Under the pieces are notes generated by a model, which saw only the letters and a list, made by a program, of their open reading frames with translations, was not told the origin of the DNA and did not search any database. From HIMB114 sp008638005 (lineage in GTDB: Bacteria; Pseudomonadota; Alphaproteobacteria; Pelagibacterales; Pelagibacteraceae): a DNA stretch of 64,000 bases. The translations under genes and the position numbers were made by a program. The DNA lies in NCBI GenBank assembly GCA_032681305.1, contig CP136340.1, positions 558,001 to 622,000 of the forward strand, in the 5' to 3' direction. Shown piece after piece: positions 25,438 through 34,824 of this stretch (positions within the stretch are counted from its first letter, which is position 1; every line of letters starts with the position of its first letter).

Positions 25438-26327
25438 TAATTAAAGTTATAACCCTTCAAAAATTCTTTTACTGACTGCTTATTCTTTCCAGGCTTTTGG
25501 ATTTCTAAGACTTCAATTGATCCATTTCTACAACCAATTAATAAAGTTTCTTTATCGCAAAAAATTTTTCCGGGTTTCTCTATATTTTTTTTTGATATTT
25601 TGCACTCAAATATTTTTAACTTTTCATCGTTATATAAGAAATAAGCACCAGGCTTTGGAGAGAGACCATGTATCTTTGCGACAATATTTTCTGCATTTAA
25701 ATTCCAATCAATAAACTCATCATCTTTTGTAATTTTTTTTGCATAACTTGCATGGATGTGATCTTGCTCTTCAAATTCGTATTGGTTCGTTTTTATGATA
25801 TTGACAGCTTGCACTATTAAATCTGCACCCAATTGAGATAAAATTTCCTCAGTTTCTCCATGTTTTGAATCTAAATTAATCGGAATACTTTTTTTAATTA
25901 AAACTGGCCCCGCATCAAGCTCTTTAACAATTTTCATGATTGATATTCCTGTTTTAGAATCTCTATTCATAATTGATCTCTGAATAGGAGCAGCCCCTCT
26001 CCATTTAGGCAATAATGAAGCATGAATATTAATAAATAAACATTGTTTTAAAAAATTATCGGGTATGATTTGTCCATATGCTGCAACGATAACAAGATCA
26101 AAATTTTTAATTTTAAAAAACTCAAAATCATCTTTTAAAAATTGTGGTATTCTAACTTCAATATTTAATTGATTGGATACCTGGTGTATTGGACTTAAAA
26201 TTTCTTTCATTCCACGGTTTGACTTCTTGGGCGGTTGAGTAAAAACTGTATCTACTGTGAAAGTGTGATGTAACTTTTCTAAAGCAGATACTGCAAAATT
26301 TGGGGTTCCCATGAATGCAATTTTCAT
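25437..26327 (-). CDS. fmt: Methionyl-tRNA formyltransferase
   Basis: This 296-residue enzyme formylates initiator Met-tRNA using 10-formyl-THF. It starts MKIAFMGTPNFAVSAL, carries the folate/catalytic signature HASLLPKWRGAAPIQ (about 102-116), and has the C-terminal OB-fold domain. It is paired with def (deformylase) 10 bases upstream, as in many bacteria. Confidence 0.96.
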   Translation of the reverse strand: MKIAFMGTPNFAVSALEKLHHTFTVDTVFTQPPKKSNRGMKEILSPIHQVSNQLNIEVRIPQFLKDDFEFFKIKNFDLVIVAAYGQIIPDNFLKQCLFINIHASLLPKWRGAAPIQRSIMNRDSKTGISIMKIVKELDAGPVLIKKSIPINLDSKHGETEEILSQLGADLIVQAVNIIKTNQYEFEEQDHIHASYAKKITKDDEFIDWNLNAENIVAKIHGLSPKPGAYFLYNDEKLKIFECKISKKNIEKPGKIFCDKETLLIGCRNGSIEVLEIQKPGKNKQSVKEFLKGYNFN

Positions 26328-26337
26328 AGTAAGTAAA

Positions 26338-26856
26338 CTAGTTCGTTTCTTCTTCCTTTTTGGCTTTAACTAATTTTTTTATTATCATATCTTTTTTTAG
26401 TTTTGATAAGTAGTCTATAAATAGAATGCCATCACAATGATCAACCTCATGCTGAATGCACGTTGATAATAAATCATCAGCTTCTATCTCTTTTTGTTTT
26501 CCATTATAATCCAAAAATTGTAATTTACATTTTTTAGGTCTTGTTACTTCTGCATAATGCCCTGGGATAGATAAACACCCTTCTTCACGTGTATTAAGCT
26601 CTTCAGACTTCCAAAAAATTTTTGGGTTAATTATAAATAAAGGTTTTTTTGGCTCATCTTCTTTGGCCAGATCAATCACAATAATTTTTTTTAATACACC
26701 CACTTGAGGTGCTGCCAATCCTATGCCTGGCGCCTGGTACATTGTTTCTAACATGCTATCCATTAGTTTTTTTGTTTCTTGATTTATAGTTTCTACTTCA
26801 GAAGATTTTTTTCTTAAAATAGGATCAGGTTCTTTTAGAATGTTTAATATTGTCAT
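26338..26856 (-). CDS. def: Peptide deformylase
   Basis: This 172-residue metalloprotease removes the N-formyl group from new proteins. All three motifs are present: GIGLAAPQVG (about 46), EGCLSIPG (about 91, with the Cys ligand) and QHEVDHCDGILF (about 134, HExxH). It overlaps recR by 4 bases. Confidence 0.97.
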   Translation of the reverse strand: MTILNILKEPDPILRKKSSEVETINQETKKLMDSMLETMYQAPGIGLAAPQVGVLKKIIVIDLAKEDEPKKPLFIINPKIFWKSEELNTREEGCLSIPGHYAEVTRPKKCKLQFLDYNGKQKEIEADDLLSTCIQHEVDHCDGILFIDYLSKLKKDMIIKKLVKAKKEEETN

Positions 26857-27473
26857 TTATTATCATTTACAGAATTTCGATATTTGAAAGCTGAAAATAA
26901 TGTTCCATCATCTAAATATTCAATCTCACTTCCTACAGGAAGGCCATGTGCTAGCTTAGTTACTTTTATGCCAAGACTTTTTAAACTATCATTTATATAA
27001 AAGGCTGTTGTTTGACCCTCAATAGTTGCTGAGGTTGCTATAATAACTTCATTTATGTTATTTTTTTTTACCCTATCAATTAAAGAGTCAATTAATAAAG
27101 CCTGTGGATCGGATCCATTCATAGCAGATAACGTTCCACCCAAAATATGATAATGGCCTTTGTAAATATTTGTAGCCTCCATTGCCCACATATCTGCAAT
27201 ATTTTCTACAACACATAACTGATCGTAGGAGTTATTAATATAATGACATTTAGTAATGGTGCAATTTACATCTAATGATTTTATGGCTCCACAAATACTA
27301 CACCTTGAAATTTTAGTATGGGCATTAGCTAATGCATCGGAAAGTGGCTTCATTAAATTTTCTTTATTTTTTAACAAATGCAGCGCTATCCTTCTGGCTG
27401 ATTTTGGTCCTAACCCAGGTAAACGTGAAATTAAATTTATAAGATTATCTAATGAAGGTTCGCTTAATTTCAT
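26853..27473 (-). CDS. recR: Recombination mediator RecR
   Basis: This 206-residue protein acts with RecF/RecO in gap repair. It has the N-terminal HhH region (LISRLPGLGPKSARRIALHLL), a four-cysteine zinc finger (CSICGAI...CTITKC; this form is slightly longer between pairs than usual), and a Toprim domain (LCVVENIADMWAME). It is part of the dnaX-ybaB-recR unit conserved across bacteria. Confidence 0.95.
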   Translation of the reverse strand: MKLSEPSLDNLINLISRLPGLGPKSARRIALHLLKNKENLMKPLSDALANAHTKISRCSICGAIKSLDVNCTITKCHYINNSYDQLCVVENIADMWAMEATNIYKGHYHILGGTLSAMNGSDPQALLIDSLIDRVKKNNINEVIIATSATIEGQTTAFYINDSLKSLGIKVTKLAHGLPVGSEIEYLDDGTLFSAFKYRNSVNDNK

Positions 27474-27474
27474 T

Positions 27475-27792
27475 TTACATTGGAAATTTAAATCCTGGCG
27501 GCATTTTTATACCACCAGTTAATTTAGACATCTCTTCTTGTGTTTTACCTTCAACTTCTTTTTTTGCATTATTAGTTGCAGCTACTATCAAATCCTCAAC
27601 TACACCCTTTTCTTCTTTTAAAATTTCATCGCTAATATCAACTTTAACTAGCTCAAAATGACCATTCATTTGTACTTTAACAGAACCTCCGCCTGCAACA
27701 CCTTCGGCTATAACATTTTTTAATCCATCTTTTGCTTCCATCATCTTTTGTTGCATTTCTTGGGCCTGTTTGAGCATTTTACTAAAATCCAT
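27475..27792 (-). CDS. ybaB: YbaB/EbfC nucleoid-associated protein
   Basis: This 105-residue DNA-binding dimer begins MDFSKMLKQAQEMQQKMMEAK, the family's helical start, and contains the GGGSVKVQMNGHFELVKVDI core. It lies between dnaX (2-base gap) and recR (1-base gap), as in E. coli. Confidence 0.95.
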   Translation of the reverse strand: MDFSKMLKQAQEMQQKMMEAKDGLKNVIAEGVAGGGSVKVQMNGHFELVKVDISDEILKEEKGVVEDLIVAATNNAKKEVEGKTQEEMSKLTGGIKMPPGFKFPM

Positions 27793-27794
27793 GA

Positions 27795-29459
27795 CTACTC
27801 CTCATCACCTTTATTTAATTTTTTATATTCAATTAACTCCGCTTCTGGAAATAACTCTTTTACTTTTTTATATACTTCTGTTTGTTTTGCCTTTTCAAAA
27901 AGCTCTTCTTTTAACTTATTTTTTTTTTCATAAATTGTTTCTTCACCTAAATCTTTGGATAAAGTTATGATCCATCTATTACCTGTCCATTCTAATAACT
28001 TTGAAGTTAAGTTTTTAATGAAATGTTTTGATAATTTTTCATTAAAAGCAATATCTATTTTACCTTGAGAAAATTTAACTAATCTTACATTTCTTTCTAA
28101 ATCAAATTTTAGTTCTATCTCTTTATTCTTTTCAACAAGGTTTACTAAATCTTGAAAACTATCAATTTTTGATGTGATTGGATTGTTACTTATTTTTGTT
28201 TGTGGCCTTTCAAGTTCTTGTGAAATATTTTTAATTTGAGTTGTGGGCTCATTATTTATTTTTGATGTTACTGATCCTAATTTTTGACTCTCATTATTTT
28301 CATTTATACTTTCTTCGCTTGACCCAAGAATTGCTTGAGGGTCTGGCATATTTTTTAAATGACACAACCTTGTTAAAAGCATTTGAAAAGCTATCGATAA
28401 ATTTGGATAAAGATTTAAATCTTCTAAACCTTTAAGTAAGAAATGCCATAACATGGTTAAATATGTTAAATCCAGATCCTTAACCAGATGATTTAATCTA
28501 TCTGCGTCAGCTTCTGAAACGCTCAGATCTTTAGAGATTTTTCCCAAAGTTTTAGTTCGCGTCATTAAATAACAAATCTCTAAAAGACTATGAAGAACAA
28601 GTTTGGGGTCTGCTCCAATATCAAAAATTTCCTCAACTGTGCTTACAGATTTTTCAACATTACCTTCGACAACATTTGTCATTAAATCAATAATCTTAGA
28701 TGTATCAGCAAGTCCAAGCATTTCTCTAACTTTGTCCTCTGTAACCTTCGCTCCCATTAAATTATAAGTAATGATTGATTGATCTAAAATTGAGAGCGCA
28801 TCTCTGACTGATCCCTCTGAAGATTTTGCAATTAGACTTAAAGAGTTATCATCAACATCTGCTTTTTCTTTTTCACAAATTTTAAAAAGAAAATCTTTCA
28901 TTTCATCTACTTTAATTCTTCTAAGATCAAATCGTTGACATCTCGATAGAATGGTTACTGGGATTTTTTTTACTTCTGTGGTTGCTAGAATAAATTTTAA
29001 GTGAGGTGGTGGCTCCTCCAAAGTTTTTAATAAAGCATTAAAAGCTTGTTTCGATAGCATATGTACCTCGTCAATAATAAAAACTTTGTACTCCGCTGTA
29101 GAGGGATGATACTTTGAAGCTTCTAAAATTTCTCTAATATCATCTATTCCAGTTTTTGATGCGGCATCCATTTCAAGAATATCAATATGATTTGAGTTAG
29201 TAATAGAATCGCAATGACAAAAATCTCCGTCTTTACACTTTTCATTAGTGGAAAAATCCACATTACAATTGATGGCTTTTGCTATAATTCTTGCGGTTGT
29301 TGTTTTGCCTGTTCCTCGTATACCCGTTAACAAGTAAGCATTTGGTAGTCTTTTTAATTTTATCGCATTTTGAATAGATAGAACCATGGACTCTTGTCCT
29401 ATAAGTTCACCAAATTTTTGAGGTCTATACTTTAACGCTAGTGGTTTTCTATTTGTCAT
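27795..29459 (-). CDS. dnaX: DNA polymerase III subunit gamma/tau
   Basis: This 554-residue clamp-loader ATPase has Walker A GIRGTGKTTTARIIAKA (about 46), a four-Cys zinc module (CNVDFSTNEKCKDGDFCHC), Walker B DEVHML and the SRC sensor motif ILSRCQRFDL. The C-terminal third is low-complexity and then a tau-like domain. There is no Shine-Dalgarno sequence: the ATG is 9 bases after the last base of the SRP RNA. Confidence 0.95.
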   Translation of the reverse strand: MTNRKPLALKYRPQKFGELIGQESMVLSIQNAIKLKRLPNAYLLTGIRGTGKTTTARIIAKAINCNVDFSTNEKCKDGDFCHCDSITNSNHIDILEMDAASKTGIDDIREILEASKYHPSTAEYKVFIIDEVHMLSKQAFNALLKTLEEPPPHLKFILATTEVKKIPVTILSRCQRFDLRRIKVDEMKDFLFKICEKEKADVDDNSLSLIAKSSEGSVRDALSILDQSIITYNLMGAKVTEDKVREMLGLADTSKIIDLMTNVVEGNVEKSVSTVEEIFDIGADPKLVLHSLLEICYLMTRTKTLGKISKDLSVSEADADRLNHLVKDLDLTYLTMLWHFLLKGLEDLNLYPNLSIAFQMLLTRLCHLKNMPDPQAILGSSEESINENNESQKLGSVTSKINNEPTTQIKNISQELERPQTKISNNPITSKIDSFQDLVNLVEKNKEIELKFDLERNVRLVKFSQGKIDIAFNEKLSKHFIKNLTSKLLEWTGNRWIITLSKDLGEETIYEKKNKLKEELFEKAKQTEVYKKVKELFPEAELIEYKKLNKGDEE

Positions 29460-29468
29460 AGTTTTAAC

Positions 29469-29563
29469 GGGGAACTGAATAACAACCTGAAAAATTCACG
29501 GTACGGCTGCTTTCTTTCGAACCTGACCGGATTAACGTAACATCCACCTGCTATCAATTCCCC
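29469..29563 (-). ncRNA. ffs: Signal recognition particle RNA (4.5S type)
   Basis: On the minus strand the RNA begins GGGGAATTGATAG and ends TTATTCAGTTCCCC, pairing as a terminal stem of about ten base pairs. The apical hairpin carries the universal Ffh-binding sequence GGTCAGG...AGCAGCC, with a UUC/GAA stem closed by a GAAA tetraloop. About 95 nucleotides matches the small bacterial form. No U-tract follows; the dnaX start codon is 9 bases downstream. Confidence 0.93.
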
Positions 29564-29612
29564 TCTTTAATATAACAAGTTAAGCTAAAATCTACAGAGT
29601 TGAATCTGTGGA

Positions 29613-30458
29613 CTAGTGATTAATTCTATAATCCGAAGCTTGATAAACTCCCAAAATATCAAGAGTTTCAGTATTTTTTTTTAAAATATCTAAAGACGCT
29701 TTCACACCCTCTTCTTCATCATGTCCTTCAATATCCAAGTAAAACAAAGCCTGATCAAATGTATTGTTCACTGTAAAACTTTCTAGTTTAGTTAGGTTGA
29801 CTGAATGTGCTGCAAATCCACCTAGAGAATTATAAAGTGCAGCTGGTGTACTTTTTAATTTAAAAATACATGTTGTGATAAACTTTTGATTTTTATCATA
29901 ATTAATTTTTTTTGTTTCATTAGATGACATAATTAAAAATCGAGTAGTATTTCCCTTGATATCCTCAAAGTCTTTTTCTAAAATATCTAATTGATATATT
30001 TCAGCTGCTAATTCTGATGCAATAACTGCAACATCATTACGGTTTTCTTCACTAAGTTTTTTTGCAGAACCAGCAGTGTCTGCCTCGATAATAGGAGAAA
30101 GGTTATATTTATTTATTTTTTCTTGGCACTGTCCTATTGCATGAGAATGACTTTTAACAATTTTAATATTTTTTAAATCATTTCCTCTTGTTGCTAATAG
30201 ACAATGATTAACAACGTGAAAAGACTCACCGATAATTTTTAATTTATACTTTGGTAATAAAAAGTGAACGTCTGCCACTCTTCCTGCAATAGAATTTTCA
30301 ATAGGAATAACAGCAACAATATCTTTATTTTTTTTGACCAGATTCAAAGTATCGTTAAATGTCTTGCATGGAATTACTTCTGGATCTTTATAAATTTTAT
30401 TTGAAGCTAAATGTGAATAGGATCCCAATTCACCTTGTATTGCAATTTTTTGTTTCAT
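29613..30458 (-). CDS. pheA: Prephenate dehydratase
   Basis: This 281-residue enzyme converts prephenate to phenylpyruvate for phenylalanine synthesis. It starts MKQKIAIQGELGSYSHLAS, has the catalytic-region PIENSIAGRV motif, NTTRFLIMS (TRF motif) and a C-terminal ACT domain (about 195-275) with GGFAAHSVNLTKLES. The usual ESRP motif of the ACT domain reads ESFT here, so phenylalanine feedback may differ. It overlaps kdsB by 4 bases. Confidence 0.93.
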   Translation of the reverse strand: MKQKIAIQGELGSYSHLASNKIYKDPEVIPCKTFNDTLNLVKKNKDIVAVIPIENSIAGRVADVHFLLPKYKLKIIGESFHVVNHCLLATRGNDLKNIKIVKSHSHAIGQCQEKINKYNLSPIIEADTAGSAKKLSEENRNDVAVIASELAAEIYQLDILEKDFEDIKGNTTRFLIMSSNETKKINYDKNQKFITTCIFKLKSTPAALYNSLGGFAAHSVNLTKLESFTVNNTFDQALFYLDIEGHDEEEGVKASLDILKKNTETLDILGVYQASDYRINH

Positions 30459-31174
30459 ATCATTTTTCTAATTTTTTCTAGGTCTTCCTGTGTATCAACA
30501 CTTAACGGACTATCTTTAGTATAACCAACAAAAATATCTATATTATTATCTAAAAATCGCATTTGCTCAAGGCTTCTATCTTTTTCATTTGCTGTTCTAT
30601 CTAGTCTAATAAACTTTTCTAATACCTCTTTTTTATAGCTATAAAGACCAATATGATGATAAAAAAATTCTTCATTATTTATTTTTCTCACAAAATTCTT
30701 TGCTTGAGAAAAACTGTCCATTTTTAATTCTTGATCAGTGACTGCTTTGACAACATTTAAATCTTTTATTTCTTTTTTTTCAATTTTACTGGCAACAGTT
30801 GCAACTGAAACATTAGGGTTAGAAATCATAAAGTTTTTTAACATGTTAATTGTATCAGGATTAATTGTAGGCATATCACCTTGGACATTAATTATAATAT
30901 CATGATCTAAGCTTAAATTTTGAATTGCCTCATAAATTCTATCACTTCCTGTCGTATGGTCTTTGCGAGTCATAATCGCTTGACCTCCGTTACTTTTGAT
31001 TTCTTCTAAAATTTCTTGATCTGCGGTTGCAACAAATACATCGTCAACCTCAGATAATTTTGCTCTCTCCCATACATGTAAAATCATAGATTTATTTCTA
31101 ATTTTTAATAGAGGTTTATTTGGAAGTCTTTTTGCAGCTAGATGGCTTGGTATTATTATTGCTGTTTTATTCAT
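30455..31174 (-). CDS. kdsB: 3-deoxy-manno-octulosonate cytidylyltransferase
   Basis: This 239-residue enzyme makes CMP-Kdo for lipopolysaccharide inner core. The nucleotide-binding start IIPSHLAAKRLPNKPLL, the NVQGDMPTINP motif (about 95) and the C-terminal GYTKDSPLSVDTQEDLEKIR are characteristic. It indicates an LPS-bearing Gram-negative cell. It is divergent from the cytochrome c gene. Confidence 0.95.
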   Translation of the reverse strand: MNKTAIIIPSHLAAKRLPNKPLLKIRNKSMILHVWERAKLSEVDDVFVATADQEILEEIKSNGGQAIMTRKDHTTGSDRIYEAIQNLSLDHDIIINVQGDMPTINPDTINMLKNFMISNPNVSVATVASKIEKKEIKDLNVVKAVTDQELKMDSFSQAKNFVRKINNEEFFYHHIGLYSYKKEVLEKFIRLDRTANEKDRSLEQMRFLDNNIDIFVGYTKDSPLSVDTQEDLEKIRKMI

Positions 31175-31255
31175 AGTTGAAAGTGCGACAACTGTTACAT
31201 AATTTTATACTCTAAATCTGCAAAAAAATAATATAAGAATTTATAGATTAATTTA

Positions 31256-31798
31256 ATGGACAGTTTTGAATTTAACAAAATAGCGGCAGCTTTTCTCACA
31301 ACCGCCCTCGTTTTTATAGGCATCAAAGAGCTTGGGGATGCAATTTATCATGTCGAAAAGCCAAAAAAATCTGCATACATAGTTGAGGGAGTAGCTGAAA
31401 CAAATTCGGCTGCTAAAGTTGAAAAAAAAGTAGAAGAACAACTTGCTCCCATAACTCCACTATTAGCATCCGCTTCGATTGACTCGGGAGCTAAAGTTTT
31501 TAAAAAATGTGCAGCATGTCATAATATTGATAAAGGTGGAGCTAATAAAGTTGGTCCTGGTCTTTGGGGCATTGTAAATAAAAAAGTTGGTGCAGTTGAA
31601 GGCTTTAAGTATTCTGCTGCTCTAAGTGGTTATGGTAAAAATTGGACTTTTGAAGAATTAAACGGATTTCTTCATAAACCAATGAAATATATCAAAGGTA
31701 CAAAAATGGGTTTTGCTGGACTCAAAAAAGATCAAGATAGAGCTAATGTAATAGCATATATGAACAGCAAAAGTGATGCTCCAGCACCTTTAAAATAA
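31256..31798 (+). CDS. Membrane-anchored cytochrome c (CycM/c552-like)
   Basis: This 180-residue protein has an uncleaved N-terminal membrane anchor (about 8-24), an Ala/Lys-rich linker and a class I cytochrome c domain with heme motif CAACH (Cys85, Cys88, His89). The methionine ligand is probable in KGTKMGFAGL. Such anchored cytochromes pass electrons from the bc1 complex to cytochrome oxidase in alphaproteobacteria, which fits with the SCO1/PCuAC genes elsewhere in the window. Confidence 0.92.
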   Translation: MDSFEFNKIAAAFLTTALVFIGIKELGDAIYHVEKPKKSAYIVEGVAETNSAAKVEKKVEEQLAPITPLLASASIDSGAKVFKKCAACHNIDKGGANKVGPGLWGIVNKKVGAVEGFKYSAALSGYGKNWTFEELNGFLHKPMKYIKGTKMGFAGLKKDQDRANVIAYMNSKSDAPAPLK

Positions 31799-31834
31799 TT
31801 AAAACTCCTTTAAGATCCAAATTAACTTGAAATC

Positions 31835-33307
31835 ATGATTAAGGATCTTTCTATTTTTTTTAAAAAAGAAACACTTGTTATGGGCGGTTTAGGCTTTTCA
31901 GCAGGACTTCCAATCATGCTTGTTTTTTCAACACTGTCTGTCTGGCTAGTAAAGGCTGGCGTTGAAAGAAGCACCGTCACTTTATTTAGTTGGGCAGGGT
32001 TTGCTTATTCTTTTAAATTTTTATGGAGTCCTATTGTAGATAAATTTAGACTACCAATATTAAATCAATACGGACACAGAAGAAGCTGGCTTTTTTTTAG
32101 TCAAATTTTAATTATTATTTCAATTTTACTTGCTTCATTATCTGATCCACAAAAAAATCTTTCATTTATGGCAATCTCAATTGTCTTAATTGCATTTTCG
32201 AGTGCCACACAAGATATTATTATCGACGCCTTTCGTATCGAGTCTGCACCAGAAAAAAAGCAAGGTCCATTAGCATCAATGTATCTTGCAGGTTATAGAG
32301 TGGCTATGATTGTTTCAGGTGCTGGAAGTTTATGGCTTGCTTCACATTTTAGCGGTTCTGTTTATCAGTTAGAAGTATGGAAAAATGTATATCAAATAAT
32401 TAGTCTTTTTATGTTGATTGGTTTGATTTCTACTTTTTTTGCAAAAGAACCATTAATGCTAAAAAAAAAAAATATTAAAAATTTTGAGCAGATAAAATTT
32501 ACTGTATCTACAGTTTCATCGATAGTAATTTTTTTTATTGTCTACCTGAGTATTCCAGCAATCAATGAACTTAATTACTTTTTTAGTTTTTTATTAAATT
32601 TAGTTAAAATTTTACTTTCTTTTATGTCTTCATTATTTTTCTTATTTATAATGGAAAAAATTAATTTTTTGCCAAAAAAACAATCAAGAGAAATTTTTAT
32701 AGGCCCAATATTAGATTTTTTCTCAAGATATAAAAAAATTGCACTTTTCATGTTGCTACTCATCGGTCTTTATAGAATTGCCGATGTTGTAATGGGAGTC
32801 ATGGCAAATATTTTTTATCTTGAGAAAGGATATGAAATCAAAGATATAGCAACATACTCAAAATTTTTTGGACTTATAGCTACTATCATTGGAGGTTTTT
32901 TGGGTGGTGCTTTTTCAATGAAACTTGGCACTTATAAGAGTTTACTTATTGGCGCAATAGCCGCGGCACTTACCAATTTATTATTTGCATTACTTGCGGT
33001 TATTGAAAAGGACTTGCTATATTTGGCCATGATCATCATAGCAGATAACTTGGCCAGTGGATTTGCTGGTGCTGCCTTTGTTGTTTATCTATCTTCATTA
33101 ACTTCAATTAAATTTACAGCAACCCAATATGCCCTTTTTAGCTCCCTAATGTTATTTGTTCCAAAATTACTAGCTGGATACTCTGGATCTATTGTAGACT
33201 TTATTGGCTATCCAAATTTTTTTATTTTTACAGCAATACTGGGTATACCTGTAATTTTTTTAATTCTTTCGTTAAAAATAATTAAATTAAAGTTTTACAC
33301 ACATTAG
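31835..33307 (+). CDS. AmpG-like MFS transporter
   Basis: This 490-residue carrier has about 12-14 helices. FSAGLPIMLVFSTLSVWL near the N-terminus, WAGFAYSFKFLWSPIVDKF and ATQDIIIDAFRIE are the signatures of the AmpG family, which imports GlcNAc-anhydroMur-peptides from peptidoglycan turnover. The insert of very hydrophobic residues around 210-270 suggests extra helices. Exact substrate is inferred from family. Confidence 0.88.
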   Translation: MIKDLSIFFKKETLVMGGLGFSAGLPIMLVFSTLSVWLVKAGVERSTVTLFSWAGFAYSFKFLWSPIVDKFRLPILNQYGHRRSWLFFSQILIIISILLASLSDPQKNLSFMAISIVLIAFSSATQDIIIDAFRIESAPEKKQGPLASMYLAGYRVAMIVSGAGSLWLASHFSGSVYQLEVWKNVYQIISLFMLIGLISTFFAKEPLMLKKKNIKNFEQIKFTVSTVSSIVIFFIVYLSIPAINELNYFFSFLLNLVKILLSFMSSLFFLFIMEKINFLPKKQSREIFIGPILDFFSRYKKIALFMLLLIGLYRIADVVMGVMANIFYLEKGYEIKDIATYSKFFGLIATIIGGFLGGAFSMKLGTYKSLLIGAIAAALTNLLFALLAVIEKDLLYLAMIIIADNLASGFAGAAFVVYLSSLTSIKFTATQYALFSSLMLFVPKLLAGYSGSIVDFIGYPNFFIFTAILGIPVIFLILSLKIIKLKFYTH

Positions 33308-33312
33308 CCTCG

Positions 33313-33657
33313 ATGTTAACAATAACGATGCGTTTTTTTACATTTATATTGGTAACAATAATATTGTTCTCGAACAATGTTTTTGCAGAGTTTAAAGAAA
33401 TCTCAAAAAAAGAATTTTTAGACAGTAATTTAAAGGCTCTCGAAAAAAGGTTTGATCAAATTGATACTAATAAAGATCAAAAAATAGACGCAAAAGAAAA
33501 TGAAGCCTGGAGGCAAAAGGTTATAAAAGCCAGAAAAGAAAGGGTGGCGGCAATTCAAAAGCAACAAGCCGAAATTAGAAAAAAAGTAGACATAAATAAA
33601 GACGGTAAAATTTCAAAAGAAGAAATTGAAATTTACAAAAAAAATCAAAAAAATTAA
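33313..33657 (+). CDS. Secreted EF-hand calcium-binding protein
   Basis: This 114-residue protein has a signal peptide (about 1-25, cleavage near VFA-EF) and two canonical EF-hand loops: Asp51-Glu62 (DTNKDQKIDAKE) and Asp93-Glu104 (DINKDGKISKEE), joined by a basic helix. Loop 1 has Glu at position 12 as expected. It is likely periplasmic; role unknown. An internal ATG at 33328 is an alternative start. Its end overlaps the convergent TauE gene by 4 bases. Confidence 0.85.
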   Translation: MLTITMRFFTFILVTIILFSNNVFAEFKEISKKEFLDSNLKALEKRFDQIDTNKDQKIDAKENEAWRQKVIKARKERVAAIQKQQAEIRKKVDINKDGKISKEEIEIYKKNQKN

Positions 33658-34412
33658 AAAGCTATTTTCATTACCAATAAACAGCCCATTAAAATTAGCA
33701 TTAGATTAAAAAAAGTTTTAAACAAAGTTTCGCTAATTTTTTTTCTTAATCGATTACCAATATAAACACCAATTAAGATTGGGATACAAGAAAACAAAGA
33801 TAGTAATATTTTATCAAAATTTATCATGCCTTGAGAACTAAATAACAAAAATTGAAAAACCGAAAAAATAAAAAAAGAAAGTCCCATGAGTTGTATAACT
33901 TTATCTTTTGAATAATTTAATGACTGAATAAGAAATATAAATGGCATAGTATATATACTTGTCACTCCAGTAGTCATTCCAGTTAGAGAGCCAATGATAA
34001 ATTGTGTTAATTTTGATTTATAACTTTTTATTGTTATTGCTTTTTTTGAAAGCGATAAAATAGAATTGAAAACTAAAAGTGTAGCTAAAATTAATAAAAT
34101 ATTATTTGATTTTAAAACTATTAAAAAATAAAAACCTGGAAATATAAATAAAACAGAACCTACTAAAAAGTAAAATACATCTTTAAAAATAATTTTTAGA
34201 TATTTTCCATCGAGCATCTGGTATAGATTTGTAAAAATAATAGGTATTAAAATTATTGATATTGACTCTTTAATATCCATTAAAAAACTTAAAAGTGTTA
34301 AAGTAACAGTGGGTAGGCCAACACCTATTAACCCTTTAACTAATCCACCAGCTAAAAAAATTAAAATAACTTGAATTAAAATTATGAAATCGATATTTGA
34401 TAAAAGCAACAT
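33654..34412 (-). CDS. TauE/SafE-family membrane exporter
   Basis: This 252-residue membrane protein has about eight helices, the family's early GLVKGLIGVGLPTVTLTLLSF motif (about 23-43), and a repeat-like second motif in GSLTGMTTGVTSIYTMPFI. Members export sulfite, sulfoacetate or related anions. Substrate is unassigned. It is divergent from the zinc-ribbon gene with 13 bases between start codons. Confidence 0.85.
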   Translation of the reverse strand: MLLLSNIDFIILIQVILIFLAGGLVKGLIGVGLPTVTLTLLSFLMDIKESISIILIPIIFTNLYQMLDGKYLKIIFKDVFYFLVGSVLFIFPGFYFLIVLKSNNILLILATLLVFNSILSLSKKAITIKSYKSKLTQFIIGSLTGMTTGVTSIYTMPFIFLIQSLNYSKDKVIQLMGLSFFIFSVFQFLLFSSQGMINFDKILLSLFSCIPILIGVYIGNRLRKKISETLFKTFFNLMLILMGCLLVMKIAF

Positions 34413-34425
34413 ACTAAGTAATTAA

Positions 34426-34812
34426 ATGATTATTGATTGTAAGTGTAAGAAATACAAGTTTAAAATTCCTCAACAAGATATCACTTCTACCGGTCGAAAT
34501 GTTATATGTGAAATTTGTAAACAAGAATGGTTTCAACCGTTTACTGACTCAAAAAGTAATTTAATCGATAAAATAAACCCGTCATCAATTAAAAATATTT
34601 CAAAAGAAAAATTAATAAAAAAAGAAAGGTCATTAATATTACCTATAACTTTATTATTTTTAATAATTATTTTTTTAGCGTATCAAATTATGATTGCATA
34701 CAAGTTTTATATTTTATCTACTTATCCAAGTATGATAAATTTTTATGAATCTTTAGAAATTTTAATTGAAATTATAAAAGCAAATTTTAATTTTTTAAAA
34801 GAAATTTTTTAA
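34426..34812 (+). CDS. Zinc-ribbon (MJ0042-type) membrane protein
   Basis: This 128-residue protein has an N-terminal zinc-ribbon-like domain with CKCKKYKF and VICEICKQEW giving two cysteine pairs, a polar linker, and one membrane helix (about 69-90). The family is common in alphaproteobacteria and of unknown function. The spacing of 12 bases to the NlpC/P60 gene suggests co-transcription. Confidence 0.7.
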   Translation: MIIDCKCKKYKFKIPQQDITSTGRNVICEICKQEWFQPFTDSKSNLIDKINPSSIKNISKEKLIKKERSLILPITLLFLIIIFLAYQIMIAYKFYILSTYPSMINFYESLEILIEIIKANFNFLKEIF

Positions 34813-34824
34813 TAAAATAAAACT

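Noticed and set aside
27256..27522. 88-codon plus-strand ORF over recR and ybaB
   Set aside because: It is antisense to two conserved genes and lacks initiation signals.
29583..29603. ACAGA/TCTGT short stem after pheA followed by TTTT
   Set aside because: It is only 5 bp with a mismatch beyond; it could be a weak pheA terminator ahead of ffs but I cannot support it.
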